In this document: in pieces, positions 30,481 through 38,524 of the stretch | Position numbering within the stretch: position 1 is the stretch's first letter | Layout of the letters: every line of letters starts with the position of its first letter | Assembly (NCBI GenBank): GCA_004299145.1 | Contig: SCQD01000119.1 | Coordinates: forward strand, 1 to 42,149 | DNA length: 42,149 nucleotides | Reading direction: 5' to 3' | From: Methylococcaceae bacterium | Lineage (GTDB): Bacteria > Pseudomonadota > Gammaproteobacteria > Methylococcales > Methylococcaceae | Made by a program: the position numbers and the translations under genes | The notes under the pieces: generated by a model | The model's input: the letters and a program-made list of their open reading frames with translations, nothing else | Told to the model about the DNA's origin: nothing | Database searches by the model: none

Positions 30481-31110
30481 CTAAGCGCTGACGTCGACGA
30501 AAGTGCCCACGACAGGCGATCTGCCGCCGCCGGCATAAGCCGCAGACTTGCCCTGGGCCTGGCCGCGCGCCAGTTCGGCCTGCGCCTGGATCATCATTTG
30601 CGCAGCGGCGGCGGCCACGCTGAAATCCTGCGAAGAAGGACTGGCCGGAGCCAGAGCGGCACTGCGGATTTGCCGGGCTTTGTCGATAGTCGCCTGTGGA
30701 TCGCCCGGAATAGCCGAAGTATCGATGCTCACTTCACCGCCGACGGCATAAAACACGCCGTCGGGGCCGCGTTGGTAGCTGAAGTTGGCGCCGCTTCTGG
30801 CTATGCCGCCGGCTGCGGCCAGATGGGCGGCTTCGTGGGCGCGCACCTCCGTGTCGCGGGCTTTGAGTTGGCGCAGCTTTTCCTGGTCATCCCCGCTCAA
30901 TTCACCCTGACGGGTTTTCGCGCTGTCCGGGGCGGATTTATCGGCAGCGGTTTTTTGCGTCCGGGCGGATGGCGTGTCGGCGGAATTTTGCTGAGCCGTA
31001 GCGTCCGCACTGACGGCTTGCCGCTGTTTTTCGCCCTGCGCATTCCCCTCTGCCTTGGGCGGCAGCCCGAAGTAGCCGACGGGGGCGATGGCGGAAACGG
31101 ATAAGGCCAT
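30481..31110 (-). CDS. SprA-related protein with a putative metalloprotease motif
   Basis: From the ATG at 31108-31110 (MALSVSAIAPVGYFG) the product has 209 residues; the ORF track adds 36 unlikely residues. An N-terminal low-complexity part rich in Ala, Gln and Ser precedes a conserved core, LKARDTEVRAHEAAHLAAAGG, with HEAAH at 92-96, then YQRGPDGVFYAVGGEVSIDT. This matches the SprA-related family, annotated as putative zinc metallopeptidases on account of HExxH; activity has not been shown to my knowledge. The gene converges with the LysR gene, with two bases between the stops. Confidence 0.82.
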   Translation of the reverse strand: MALSVSAIAPVGYFGLPPKAEGNAQGEKQRQAVSADATAQQNSADTPSARTQKTAADKSAPDSAKTRQGELSGDDQEKLRQLKARDTEVRAHEAAHLAAAGGIARSGANFSYQRGPDGVFYAVGGEVSIDTSAIPGDPQATIDKARQIRSAALAPASPSSQDFSVAAAAAQMMIQAQAELARGQAQGKSAAYAGGGRSPVVGTFVDVSA

Positions 31111-31177
31111 GGTCGTATGCCTTAGAACGTGAGGCGATTGTCCTTTATATAGGTGGATTTGGCGGAAAAGGCAATGT

Positions 31178-31249
31178 ATGAAAAATAGCGCGCTGTTTTG
31201 CCGCGATCCCGACGGCAATGCCCTGGAATTTATCGAGTCGGTGGGCTAA
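31178..31249 (+). pseudogene. C-terminal remnant of a VOC/glyoxalase-family gene
   Basis: The 23-codon frame MKNSALFCRDPDGNALEFIESVG ends in TAA. RDPDGNALEFIE is the hallmark of the end of glyoxalase/bleomycin-resistance (VOC) domains, carrying the last metal-ligand Glu. Nothing of the preceding 100 or so residues is seen upstream. It is too short for the ORF track and cannot be functional alone. Confidence 0.7.
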
Positions 31250-31297
31250 TGGCAAAAGCTTCAATCAATGGGCGACGGAAGTTTTGGCGAGTGCGCA

Positions 31298-34200
31298 TTA
31301 ACGTTCACAAAGCAGGGCATAACACACCGGCGTCAGCAGCAGGCTGGCGGCCATGCCGACCAAAAGGCCCGCCGACAGGGACAGCGTCATGGGTATCAAA
31401 AATTGCGCCTGCGCGCTGCTTTCCAGCAGCGTCGGCAAAAAGCCGGCAAAGTTGGTGAGGAATGCCAGCAGGATGGGACGGAAACGCGCGGTGCAGGCTT
31501 CCAGGATCAGGCCGGAGACTGGAGATGGACGGCTGAAAGGATCTGTATGGAACGCTGCATCCGCCGCACTCCGGCCTCCGGTCTCCGGCCTCAAACCGCC
31601 TTCCCTCTCCCGGATGTAGTCCAACAACACCAGACTGTCGTTCACCACCACGCCGCTGGCGGCGATCATGCCCACCAGCGATTCCATGGACAAAGGCAGG
31701 CCGCACAGGCCGTGCGCCAGCACCGCGCCGCTCCAGGCCACCGGCGCCGCCAGCAGGAAGATCAGCGGTTTGCTGTAAGAGCGGAACGGCACGGCGATCA
31801 GCGCGTAAATCACCACCAGCGCGATCAGGCTGTTGCGCCCCAATTCCGCCAGCATGGTTTTTTGTTCCTGGCGCTCTTTGCCCACCGCCAGCTTCAAGTC
31901 CGGCTGCTGCCGTTGCAGGCGTTGCATCACCCCTGATTCCAACTCGGCATACACCGCGTTGACGTCGACCAGACGCTTATCGACCCGCGCGCGAATCTGC
32001 AATAAACGGCGCCGATCCTGGCGGGTCAGCTTGGCATAACCCTCGCTGAAGCTGAGATTGGCCAAGCCGCCCAACGGCGCCAATTCGCCGGTCGGCAGAC
32101 GGATCGGTAAGGCGCGCAACTGTTCCAACTGCGTTCTTTCCGCCGCAGGCAGGCGCACGAAGATTTTCACGTCTTTGCCGTCGCGCTGAAAACGCTGCGC
32201 TTCTTCGCCGTAAAAGCCGCGCCGCACCTGTTCCGCCACGTCCTTGAGCCGCAAGCCGAGCCGCTCCGCCTCGGGTTTCAGTTGAAAACGCACTTCAGGC
32301 TTGCCCGGCTCGTACGAATCGCCGACGTCGTACACGCCGGGATAACTCGCCAACGCCTGTTGCAAAGCGGCGCCGGCGGCGGCGAGCGTGGCGCCGTTCG
32401 GGGCACTGGCTTCGATGACGATATCGTAGGGCGATGCCCCCTGGCGGTAGAGAAAATCGATTTTGGCGCGGCCGATGTCGCCGATGCGCCGCCGCCAGTC
32501 CTGCACCAGATCTTCGATGGCGTAGCGCTGGCGGGCGTCCGGGGAAAACTCCACGTAAAACGCCACTTCCCGCTCCAGCACGATGGTTTCGAGATGGGAA
32601 ACGACGCTGGGCGTCCCGGTCGCTTGCGTGCAATCATAATGAAAATCGCGGCGACCTTGCTCCCCCTCTCCCGGGGGGACAAATCCGCCGGGAGCGGATT
32701 TGCACTTGCCCGCAGGGTGCCGGACAGGACAGTCCGGCATGACTGGGTCGGGGTGAGGGGAACGATCATGGCGCGCGTGACATTCATCGTCAGTAGTGGC
32801 ACGCGCGCCATGATCGTCCAGGCTATCGCGCAAATCGAACAGCGCTTGTTCCACCCGCTGCGCCAACGCGCGGCTGTCCTTGAAAGGCGTGCCGGGCGGC
32901 GGAGTGAGCGTTACCCGGAAATTGTCGCGGGTAACGTCCGCCTGCAGCGACAAGCGCACCCAGCCGGCCAGCGGCAGGGTCACGCTCAACAGGATGAATA
33001 CGGCGAACAGAGCAACCGTCAGATAGCGCCAGCGCAGCGCCGCTTCGAGCAGGGGGCGGTAATAACGCGCCACGCAGCACTCCAGCCCCCCGTTCAAACG
33101 CGCGCGCCAAGCGTCGAGCCGGCCGCTTTGTTGATCCGCGCCGGACGGGGTTTGAACCCCGCCCGTAACGTTTGCTTGGCGCTGCTGAGCCGGATCGATA
33201 ACAAAACTCATAGGTGCATGCAAACGTTCGGGACGGGGTTCAAACCCCGTCCCGCTCAAAGGTGCGCCGCCATCCGTCGCGGTAGCCAGGTGAGCCGGCA
33301 AAATCAGCAACGCCTCGACCAGGGAAAACAGCACCGTCAAAATCATCACCACGCACACCGGATACATCATCTGTCCGGCCCAGCCCGGCAGCGCCAGGCC
33401 GGGCAAAAAAGCCACCAGGGCAACCAGCACGGCCAGCACCACCGGCAGGGCCACGGATTGCACGCCGCGGATGGTGGCTTCGAGGCTCCCGCCACCCGCC
33501 TGACAACCATGCACCGCTTCGCCGACGATGATGGCGTCGTCCACCAGAATGCCCATGGCCAGCAGGAAGCCGAACAGCGAAAACAGGTTCAACGACACGT
33601 GAAACAGCGGCATCAGCCACAACGCGCCCAGCAGCGAGGTCAAAATGCCGGCGCCGGCCCAGAACGCCACCTGGGTGCGCAGAAACAGCATCAAAATCAG
33701 GAACACCAGCACAAAGCCGGCGATGCCGTCTTCCAGCAGCGTTTGCAGGCGCTCTTCGAACATGACGGAGTTGTCCCACCAGGTGGCGATCCGTATGCCT
33801 TGCGGCAACTGCGGGGCAGTCTGCGCCACGTATTCCTTGACGCGCCGCGCCACGTCCACGGCGTCGCTGTCGGCATACACTTCCCAGCCCTCGGTCAGCA
33901 CGCCGTCGAAGCGGTCTTCGAACGGCGTTTCGATCAGGCCGTCCTTGACGACCGCAACGTCCCCCAGGCGCAGGCGCGAACCGTCCGGGTTGGTGCGCAA
34001 CACCAGCGCGGCAAAATCCGGCGCCGCTTCGGCCCGCCCTTTGGCGCGTACCAGCAGCTCGCCCGCCTCGGTTTTCACCGCGCCGCCGGGCAGATCCAGC
34101 GAAGCGTTGCGCACCGCCTCGGCCACCTCGCCCAGCGTGAGGCGGTAGTGGCGCAGCTGGTCCACCGCCACCTGAATGGTGACTTCATAAGTGATGTCGC

Positions 34201-34765
34201 TGTTGTAGTCCATCAAACGCGCGACGCCGGGAATGTGCCGCAGATCGTCGTCGATGCGCTGTCCCAGGCGCTTCAGCGTCAGCGCATCGGTAGCCCCGTA
34301 CAGCATGACGTTGATGGCCTCCCAGGCTTCGTTTTTTTCCTTGATGTCCAGCCGTTCCAGCCCTTTGGGCAGGTTGCGGATTTCCTGGACGCGCGCCCTG
34401 GCGGCGCCGATCAACGCTTGCGGCTCGTAATCCGGATTCACTTGCAGCGTGAGCAGGCACAGACCTTCCTGCGCCTCGCTGTCCAGCCGTTTGATGCCGG
34501 TCAGCGCGTGGATGGCCTCCTCAATGGGAATGCACAGGGCTTGCTCGATTTCCTCGGGGCCGGCGCCGGGATAGTGCGCCTGGATGACGATCTGGCGCGG
34601 ATCGAAGCGGGGCATGACCTCCTTGCGCATGTGCCAAAAACTCGCGCCGCCGCCGATCATGATCAGCGCCATCAGCAAATTGGCCGCCACCGGATTGGCG
34701 GCGAACCAGGCGATCAGGCCGGAGGTTCCGGCTTTCGGGCTAGAGGATAAGGGAAGTGAGGGCAT
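31298..34765 (-). CDS. RND-family efflux permease with three in-frame repeat insertions
   Basis: This inner-membrane proton-driven exporter of the AcrB/HAE-1 group has 1155 residues against about 1030 usual. Expected parts are present: N-terminal helix (FAANPVAANLLMALIMIGG), first porter domain, helices 2-6 with FGFLLAMGILVDDAIIVGEAVHG, second porter half and C-terminal helices with GMIAASGVVVNDSLVLL. The excess lies in three blocks of unrelated sequence at about residues 504-541, 648-702 and 1057-1086, each encoded by an inverted-repeat DNA element and free of stops. Block 3 sits in the cytoplasmic loop before ACTARFRPILL. No membrane-fusion partner gene lies next to it, so it may be an orphan or the partner is elsewhere. 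Confidence 0.88.
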   Translation of the reverse strand: MPSLPLSSSPKAGTSGLIAWFAANPVAANLLMALIMIGGGASFWHMRKEVMPRFDPRQIVIQAHYPGAGPEEIEQALCIPIEEAIHALTGIKRLDSEAQEGLCLLTLQVNPDYEPQALIGAARARVQEIRNLPKGLERLDIKEKNEAWEAINVMLYGATDALTLKRLGQRIDDDLRHIPGVARLMDYNSDITYEVTIQVAVDQLRHYRLTLGEVAEAVRNASLDLPGGAVKTEAGELLVRAKGRAEAAPDFAALVLRTNPDGSRLRLGDVAVVKDGLIETPFEDRFDGVLTEGWEVYADSDAVDVARRVKEYVAQTAPQLPQGIRIATWWDNSVMFEERLQTLLEDGIAGFVLVFLILMLFLRTQVAFWAGAGILTSLLGALWLMPLFHVSLNLFSLFGFLLAMGILVDDAIIVGEAVHGCQAGGGSLEATIRGVQSVALPVVLAVLVALVAFLPGLALPGWAGQMMYPVCVVMILTVLFSLVEALLILPAHLATATDGGAPLSGTGFEPRPERLHAPMSFVIDPAQQRQANVTGGVQTPSGADQQSGRLDAWRARLNGGLECCVARYYRPLLEAALRWRYLTVALFAVFILLSVTLPLAGWVRLSLQADVTRDNFRVTLTPPPGTPFKDSRALAQRVEQALFDLRDSLDDHGARATTDDECHARHDRSPHPDPVMPDCPVRHPAGKCKSAPGGFVPPGEGEQGRRDFHYDCTQATGTPSVVSHLETIVLEREVAFYVEFSPDARQRYAIEDLVQDWRRRIGDIGRAKIDFLYRQGASPYDIVIEASAPNGATLAAAGAALQQALASYPGVYDVGDSYEPGKPEVRFQLKPEAERLGLRLKDVAEQVRRGFYGEEAQRFQRDGKDVKIFVRLPAAERTQLEQLRALPIRLPTGELAPLGGLANLSFSEGYAKLTRQDRRRLLQIRARVDKRLVDVNAVYAELESGVMQRLQRQQPDLKLAVGKERQEQKTMLAELGRNSLIALVVIYALIAVPFRSYSKPLIFLLAAPVAWSGAVLAHGLCGLPLSMESLVGMIAASGVVVNDSLVLLDYIREREGGLRPETGGRSAADAAFHTDPFSRPSPVSGLILEACTARFRPILLAFLTNFAGFLPTLLESSAQAQFLIPMTLSLSAGLLVGMAASLLLTPVCYALLCER
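31507..31593. repeat. 81-bp inverted-repeat element in the RND gene, flanked by TCA
   Basis: The ends AGGCCGGAGACTGGAG (31509-31524) and CTCCGGTCTCCGGCCT (31576-31591) are inverted repeats with one mismatch. The element from 31510 to 31590 is flanked by direct TCA triplets (31507-31509, 31591-31593). Element plus one triplet is 84 bp, a multiple of three, so it adds 28 residues without a frameshift. No stop occurs in the gene frame. Confidence 0.85.
32662..32817. repeat. Two adjacent palindromic elements in the RND gene
   Basis: Part A (32662-32760) starts CCCCCTCTCC and ends GGGGTGAGGGG, with inner hairpins AAATCCG/CGGATTT and TGCCGGAC/GTCCGGCA. Part B (32762-32817) is a perfect 18-bp inverted repeat ACGATCATGGCGCGCGTG with a 20-base loop. 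Together they encode about 52 residues unlike any RND sequence (DPVMPDCPVRHPAGKC) and remain open in the gene frame. Confidence 0.85.
33142..33253. repeat. Composite inverted repeat in the RND gene
   Basis: Arms of about 33 bases face each other: GGACGGGGTT-TG-AACCCCGCCC plus AACGTTTGC on the left, and GCAAACGTT plus the perfect hairpin GGGACGGGGTT-CA-AACCCCGTCCC on the right. A related intergenic copy, CGGACGGGGT-GAAT-ACCCCGTCCG with an AACGTT flank, lies at 34952-34981. The insert falls in a loop of variable length after LLILPAHLA. Confidence 0.88.
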
Positions 34766-34801
34766 GGGGTGCGGGCCTGGGAAAAATCATTCGTTGCGCT
34801 C

Positions 34802-35002
34802 GTTGCGCTCGTTCCCAAGCTCCTGCTTGGGAACGCGGCCGGGGAAGCTTCGGCTTCCCCGGCCGACACGGCGCCGCCGCTCGCCGAACAGACGCGAAGC
34901 CGGAGCTTCGCGGGAGTGGGTTCCCAAGCGGAGCTTGGGAACCAGCGCAAAACGTTACGGACGGGGTGAATACCCCGTCCGGCATGGGTTTGGCGCATCC
35001 TA
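34802..35002. repeat. Palindrome cluster between the RND and aminotransferase genes
   Basis: The 234-base gap contains GTTCCCAAGC-TCCT-GCTTGGGAAC, GGGGAAGC-TTCG-GCTTCCCC, CGCGAAGC-CGGA-GCTTCGCG, TTCCCAAGC-GGA-GCTTGGGAA and CGGACGGGGT-GAAT-ACCCCGTCCG (34958-34981). It ends in a GCGCATCCTACG unit whose complement CGTAGGATGCGC includes the aminotransferase stop TAG. No gene is seen here. Confidence 0.88.
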
Positions 35003-36424
35003 CGTTTCCAGGCAATCGACCGCCTCCTCAAGAATCGCAGCGATGGCGTCGACCTGCTCGGCGCTGACGATCAACGGCGGCAGCAAGCGTACCACGCTGC
35101 CCTGGCGGCCACCCAGTTCGACGATCAAGCCGCGCTGGAGACACGCGGTTTGAATTCGGCGCGCCAAATCGCGCGATGGCGGGTAAGCACCCAAGTGATC
35201 GACCCCGGCGCTTGCATCGACGATCTCGGCGCCTATCATCAACCCCCTGCCCCGCACTTCACCCAGGCAGCGCGCGGCCTGCCGGATGCGCTGCAAGTGG
35301 GCCAGCAAGCGCTCGCCCATGGCCGCGGCGTGGCGCTCCAGCCGGTGTTCCCGGATAAAACGCAAAGTGGCGGCACCGGCGGCCATGGCCAACTGGTTGC
35401 CGCGGAAGGTGCCGGCGTGGGCGCCGGGCTGCCAGCGGTCCAGGTCTTGGTGGTAAACCACCACGCTGAGCGGCAAACCGCCGCCGATGGCTTTGGACAG
35501 CACCAACACGTCCGGCAGGATGCCGGCGTGTTCGAAAGCATACATAGCCCCGGTGCGCCCCGCGCCGGTCTGCACCTCGTCGATGATCAGCGGAATATCG
35601 CGTTCCAGCGTGATGCGGCGCACGCCCCGCAGCCACTCGTCCGGAGCCGGGATCACCCCGCCTTCGCCCTGCACGGCTTCCAGGATCATGGCTGCGGGCG
35701 GCGCGATGCCGCTGTTGGCGTCGTCCAACAGGCGCTCGATGTAAGTGAGCGAGGCCTGCCAGCCCGCCTCGCCGCCGAGGCCGAACGGGCAACGGTAAGC
35801 GTAGGGAAACGGCAGAAAATGCACTTCCGGCATCAAGCCCGCCACGGCGAGTTTCGGGCCGATTTCGCCGGTCAGTCCCAGCGCGCCGTGGGTCATGCCG
35901 TGGTATGCACCGCGAAACGCCAGGATGGGCCGGCGCCCGCCGACGGTTTTAACCAGCTTGACGGCGGCTTCGACGGCGTCGGCCCCGGACGGCCCGCAGA
36001 ACTGGATGCGCGCCTGCCCGGCAAATTCCGCGGGGAGTGAGCCGAACAATTCCTCGACGAAGTCATCCTTGACCGGGGTCGTCAAATCCAGCGTTTGAAA
36101 AGGCACGCCATCCATCAAGCTCTGCTGCAGCGCCGCCAGTACCACCGGATGATGGTGTCCCAAAGCCAGGGCGCCCGCACCGGCCAGACAATCGAAATAA
36201 CGCCGGCCGTCGACGTCTTCGACGTATACCCCGCAGGCCTGTTTCAAAGCGATGGGCAGGCGCCTGGGATAACTGCGGGCATTGGATTCGAAGCGGCCTT
36301 GCCGTTCCAGATAATAGTCGTTACTCCCGACCCAAAACTTATCCGCCATTCCCCCATAAACCGGCCCTGCCGGAACGACTTCATCCAACGCGTATGCGGC
36401 TTCGGATTGCAGCAGACTTTGCAT
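35000..36424 (-). CDS. Class III aminotransferase, diaminobutyrate--2-oxoglutarate transaminase type
   Basis: Enzymes of this PLP-dependent group make L-2,4-diaminobutyrate from aspartate semialdehyde, a building block of siderophores, lipopeptides and ectoine. The start is the ATG at 36422-36424 with GGGAG eight bases upstream (474 residues); the TTG of the ORF track is two codons earlier. In track numbering the PLP lysine is K313 in LSKAIGGGLP, with D284 in IIDEVQTG and the phosphate-binding CGPSGADAVE near 145-154. No ectA or ectC lies nearby. The neighbouring peptide exporter and acylase point to a siderophore or lipopeptide role (PvdH-like). The TAG stop lies in a dispersed repeat. Confidence 0.85.
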   Translation of the reverse strand: MQSLLQSEAAYALDEVVPAGPVYGGMADKFWVGSNDYYLERQGRFESNARSYPRRLPIALKQACGVYVEDVDGRRYFDCLAGAGALALGHHHPVVLAALQQSLMDGVPFQTLDLTTPVKDDFVEELFGSLPAEFAGQARIQFCGPSGADAVEAAVKLVKTVGGRRPILAFRGAYHGMTHGALGLTGEIGPKLAVAGLMPEVHFLPFPYAYRCPFGLGGEAGWQASLTYIERLLDDANSGIAPPAAMILEAVQGEGGVIPAPDEWLRGVRRITLERDIPLIIDEVQTGAGRTGAMYAFEHAGILPDVLVLSKAIGGGLPLSVVVYHQDLDRWQPGAHAGTFRGNQLAMAAGAATLRFIREHRLERHAAAMGERLLAHLQRIRQAARCLGEVRGRGLMIGAEIVDASAGVDHLGAYPPSRDLARRIQTACLQRGLIVELGGRQGSVVRLLPPLIVSAEQVDAIAAILEEAVDCLET

Positions 36425-36562
36425 GATCAATACTCCCCGTCCAGGTTGTTTTCAGGTAACTGAGCTTTTTTTGCTTCAATCGGTTAATGTTTTTCCCAAG
36501 CGCCGCTCTCGTCGTTATACAGAAGCGAGCGGGTACTCCCGTGAGGTTAAAAACACCCTGAC

Positions 36563-36859
36563 GTAGGATGGGTGGAGGCGATAGCCGTAACCCATCACAG
36601 CGGCGCCGGACGTCAGCGGGTTTCGGCTCGTCGGCTCGTTCCCAAGCTCCGCTTGGGAACGCAGTCCGGGAAGCTCCGGCTTCCCGAACCCAGTGCCAGG
36701 GGAAGTGTCTGGCTTGCCGTCCATGGACACCTGGATACCGGCTTCCATGCCGCATGACGTGCGCGCTGAAGTGCTTTGCCGATCAGGTGCCGGTTTCCCA
36801 TTCCGGCTCTGGAAGCCGGAGCTTCCAGAGCCGGGTTCCCAACCAGGAGGTTGGGAACC
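36563..36859. repeat. Palindrome cluster upstream of the aminotransferase
   Basis: The 459 bases between the aminotransferase and the ABC exporter hold no gene. They contain a GTAGGATGGGT...ACCCATCAC repeat (36563-36598), the pair GTTCCCAAGC-TCC-GCTTGGGAAC and CGGGAAGC-TCCG-GCTTCCCG (36638-36686), the perfect 12-bp stem GGCTCTGGAAGC-CGGA (36805-36832) and GGTTCCCAACC-AGGA-GGTTGGGAACC (36834-36859). The promoter of the aminotransferase should lie in 36430-36560 but no clear one is visible. Confidence 0.9.
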
Positions 36860-36883
36860 AGCTAAAACCAGCGGACCAGCCCC

Positions 36884-38524
36884 CTATACGATTTCAAACA
36901 ACCGGCCCTCTTCCAGGCGCAAACACCGGTCGGCCATCTGGAAATAAGCGTCGTCATGGGTAATCACGACGACGGTTTTGCCCTTGGCCTTGAGGGCGGG
37001 CAGAATTTCGCCATAGAAAATGTTTTTGAATACCGGGTCCTGATCGGCGGCCCATTCGTCGAACACGTAAAAAGGCTTGTCCTCCAGATACGCGACCAGT
37101 AATGCCAAACGCTTGCGCTGGCCTTGCGATAAATCGAGCGTGGAAAATACTCCGTTGTCGATTTGCACCTTGTGTTCCAGCTGCAAACGGGTCAGATAAG
37201 CGCGCGCTTCAGCATCCAATTCAGGACTGTCGAAACCGAGCAGACTGTCGAATAAATAAAAGTCGGAAAACACCGCGGCAAATTGATTCCGATACTGTTC
37301 CAGGCCGGCCGGGCCGACCCGTCGCCCGTCCAGGCGGATTTCGCCCTGTTCGGGCAGGTACAGGCCGACCAGCAACAGCGCCAGGGTGGTCTTGCCGCTG
37401 CCGTTGCCGCCGACCAGGAATACCAGTTCGCCGGGTTGCAGCGTCAGGTCTATGGGACCGACGCAGAAGCGCCTGTCATCGCCGCCGCCGGCATAGTGGT
37501 GCAGCACGCCGGCCAACTCCAGCGCCGGCGTTCGCGGCAGCGCCGCCCGGGCGGCCGTGGTTCCGGGCGTCGGCTCGCCGGTCGCGCCGCCGAGCGCCTG
37601 GATTTTCTTGAGCGCGATGCCGGCCCGGCCAAAAGCCGGGATGCCTTCCACCAGGATTTCCAGCGGGGCCATCATGTACAGAATGGTCAGGCAATACCCC
37701 CGCAATACCTCCGCAGTCAGTTCAACATGAACCAGGTTGAGTGTATTGACCTCACCCAGGTAAGCCGGCAGGATAAACAGCAGGCTGCCGATCAGAACGT
37801 AAAACAGGCTGTTGCCCCAATTGGCGGCAAAAATAAACAACCGCATACCGTTCAGGTAATGGCGGCGATAATGCAGCGCGCTGGCTTCCAGGCATTCCGT
37901 CAAAAATGCGGCGCGGCGCGCGTCGTTCAACTTGAGTTCCTTGATGCCCTGCGTGAGGCTGCGCATGTGGCCGTACAAAGCATCGTCGCATTCCCGCGCC
38001 ATGCGCAAACCGCCCATGGCCCGTCCCTGAATCAAGCGATAACTGGACAGGCCCAGGATAATCGTCGCGACCACCAGCACCAGCAGCGACCCGGACAGCC
38101 AGCCCAAATAGATAAAGCAACCGGCGATGATGGCGCTGTTGACGCACATCACCGGCAACCAGCGGAAAGCTTCCGCCAGGGCGGCGACGTCCTGGGTCAG
38201 GCAGGCCAAAATGCGCGGCGGCCCCAACTCCTGCAAACGGTTCAGGGAAGCCGCCAGAATTTGCCGGCTGAGCGCCACGCGCAAACGGAAGATGGCATTC
38301 TGGCTGAGCCGCACCAGCAGGAAAGCCGAAACCACCCGCGACAGCACCATCAACAGGCACAGGCCCCAGAAAAACCACGCCAAATCGGCGAACGCGCCGG
38401 GGGCTTGATTCAGCGCCAGATTAATCGTGGCGATCAGACCGGCGCCGCTCAAACCGCTCAGCAATCCCGTCAGGATCGACACCGACAGCAGCCGGCGCGA
38501 GTTTTGCAACAGCAAGCGCATCAT
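36884..38524 (-). CDS. Cyclic-peptide/siderophore export ABC transporter (PvdE/SyrD-like)
   Basis: The fused permease-ATPase starts at MMRLLLQNSRRLLSV (ATG at 38522-38524), giving 546 residues, close to PvdE. The ORF track extends far upstream in the wrong frame of the acylase gene. Six membrane helices fill about residues 10-300; the ATPase has Walker A GGNGSGKTT, the signature LSQGQRKRL and the family-typical Walker B stretch FDEWAADQDP, then VITHDD. In pyoverdine or syringomycin systems such proteins move a peptide precursor to the periplasm. The ATG overlaps the acylase stop (ATGA), so both are made together and probably act in sequence: export, then periplasmic deacylation. Confidence 0.9.
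   Translation of the reverse strand: MMRLLLQNSRRLLSVSILTGLLSGLSGAGLIATINLALNQAPGAFADLAWFFWGLCLLMVLSRVVSAFLLVRLSQNAIFRLRVALSRQILAASLNRLQELGPPRILACLTQDVAALAEAFRWLPVMCVNSAIIAGCFIYLGWLSGSLLVLVVATIILGLSSYRLIQGRAMGGLRMARECDDALYGHMRSLTQGIKELKLNDARRAAFLTECLEASALHYRRHYLNGMRLFIFAANWGNSLFYVLIGSLLFILPAYLGEVNTLNLVHVELTAEVLRGYCLTILYMMAPLEILVEGIPAFGRAGIALKKIQALGGATGEPTPGTTAARAALPRTPALELAGVLHHYAGGGDDRRFCVGPIDLTLQPGELVFLVGGNGSGKTTLALLLVGLYLPEQGEIRLDGRRVGPAGLEQYRNQFAAVFSDFYLFDSLLGFDSPELDAEARAYLTRLQLEHKVQIDNGVFSTLDLSQGQRKRLALLVAYLEDKPFYVFDEWAADQDPVFKNIFYGEILPALKAKGKTVVVITHDDAYFQMADRCLRLEEGRLFEIV

Noticed and set aside
32282-34750. 822-residue plus-strand ORF opposite the RND gene
   Set aside because: It is an antisense shadow of a GC-rich gene: His/Gln/Arg-rich, no domain, and the minus strand has clear RND homology.
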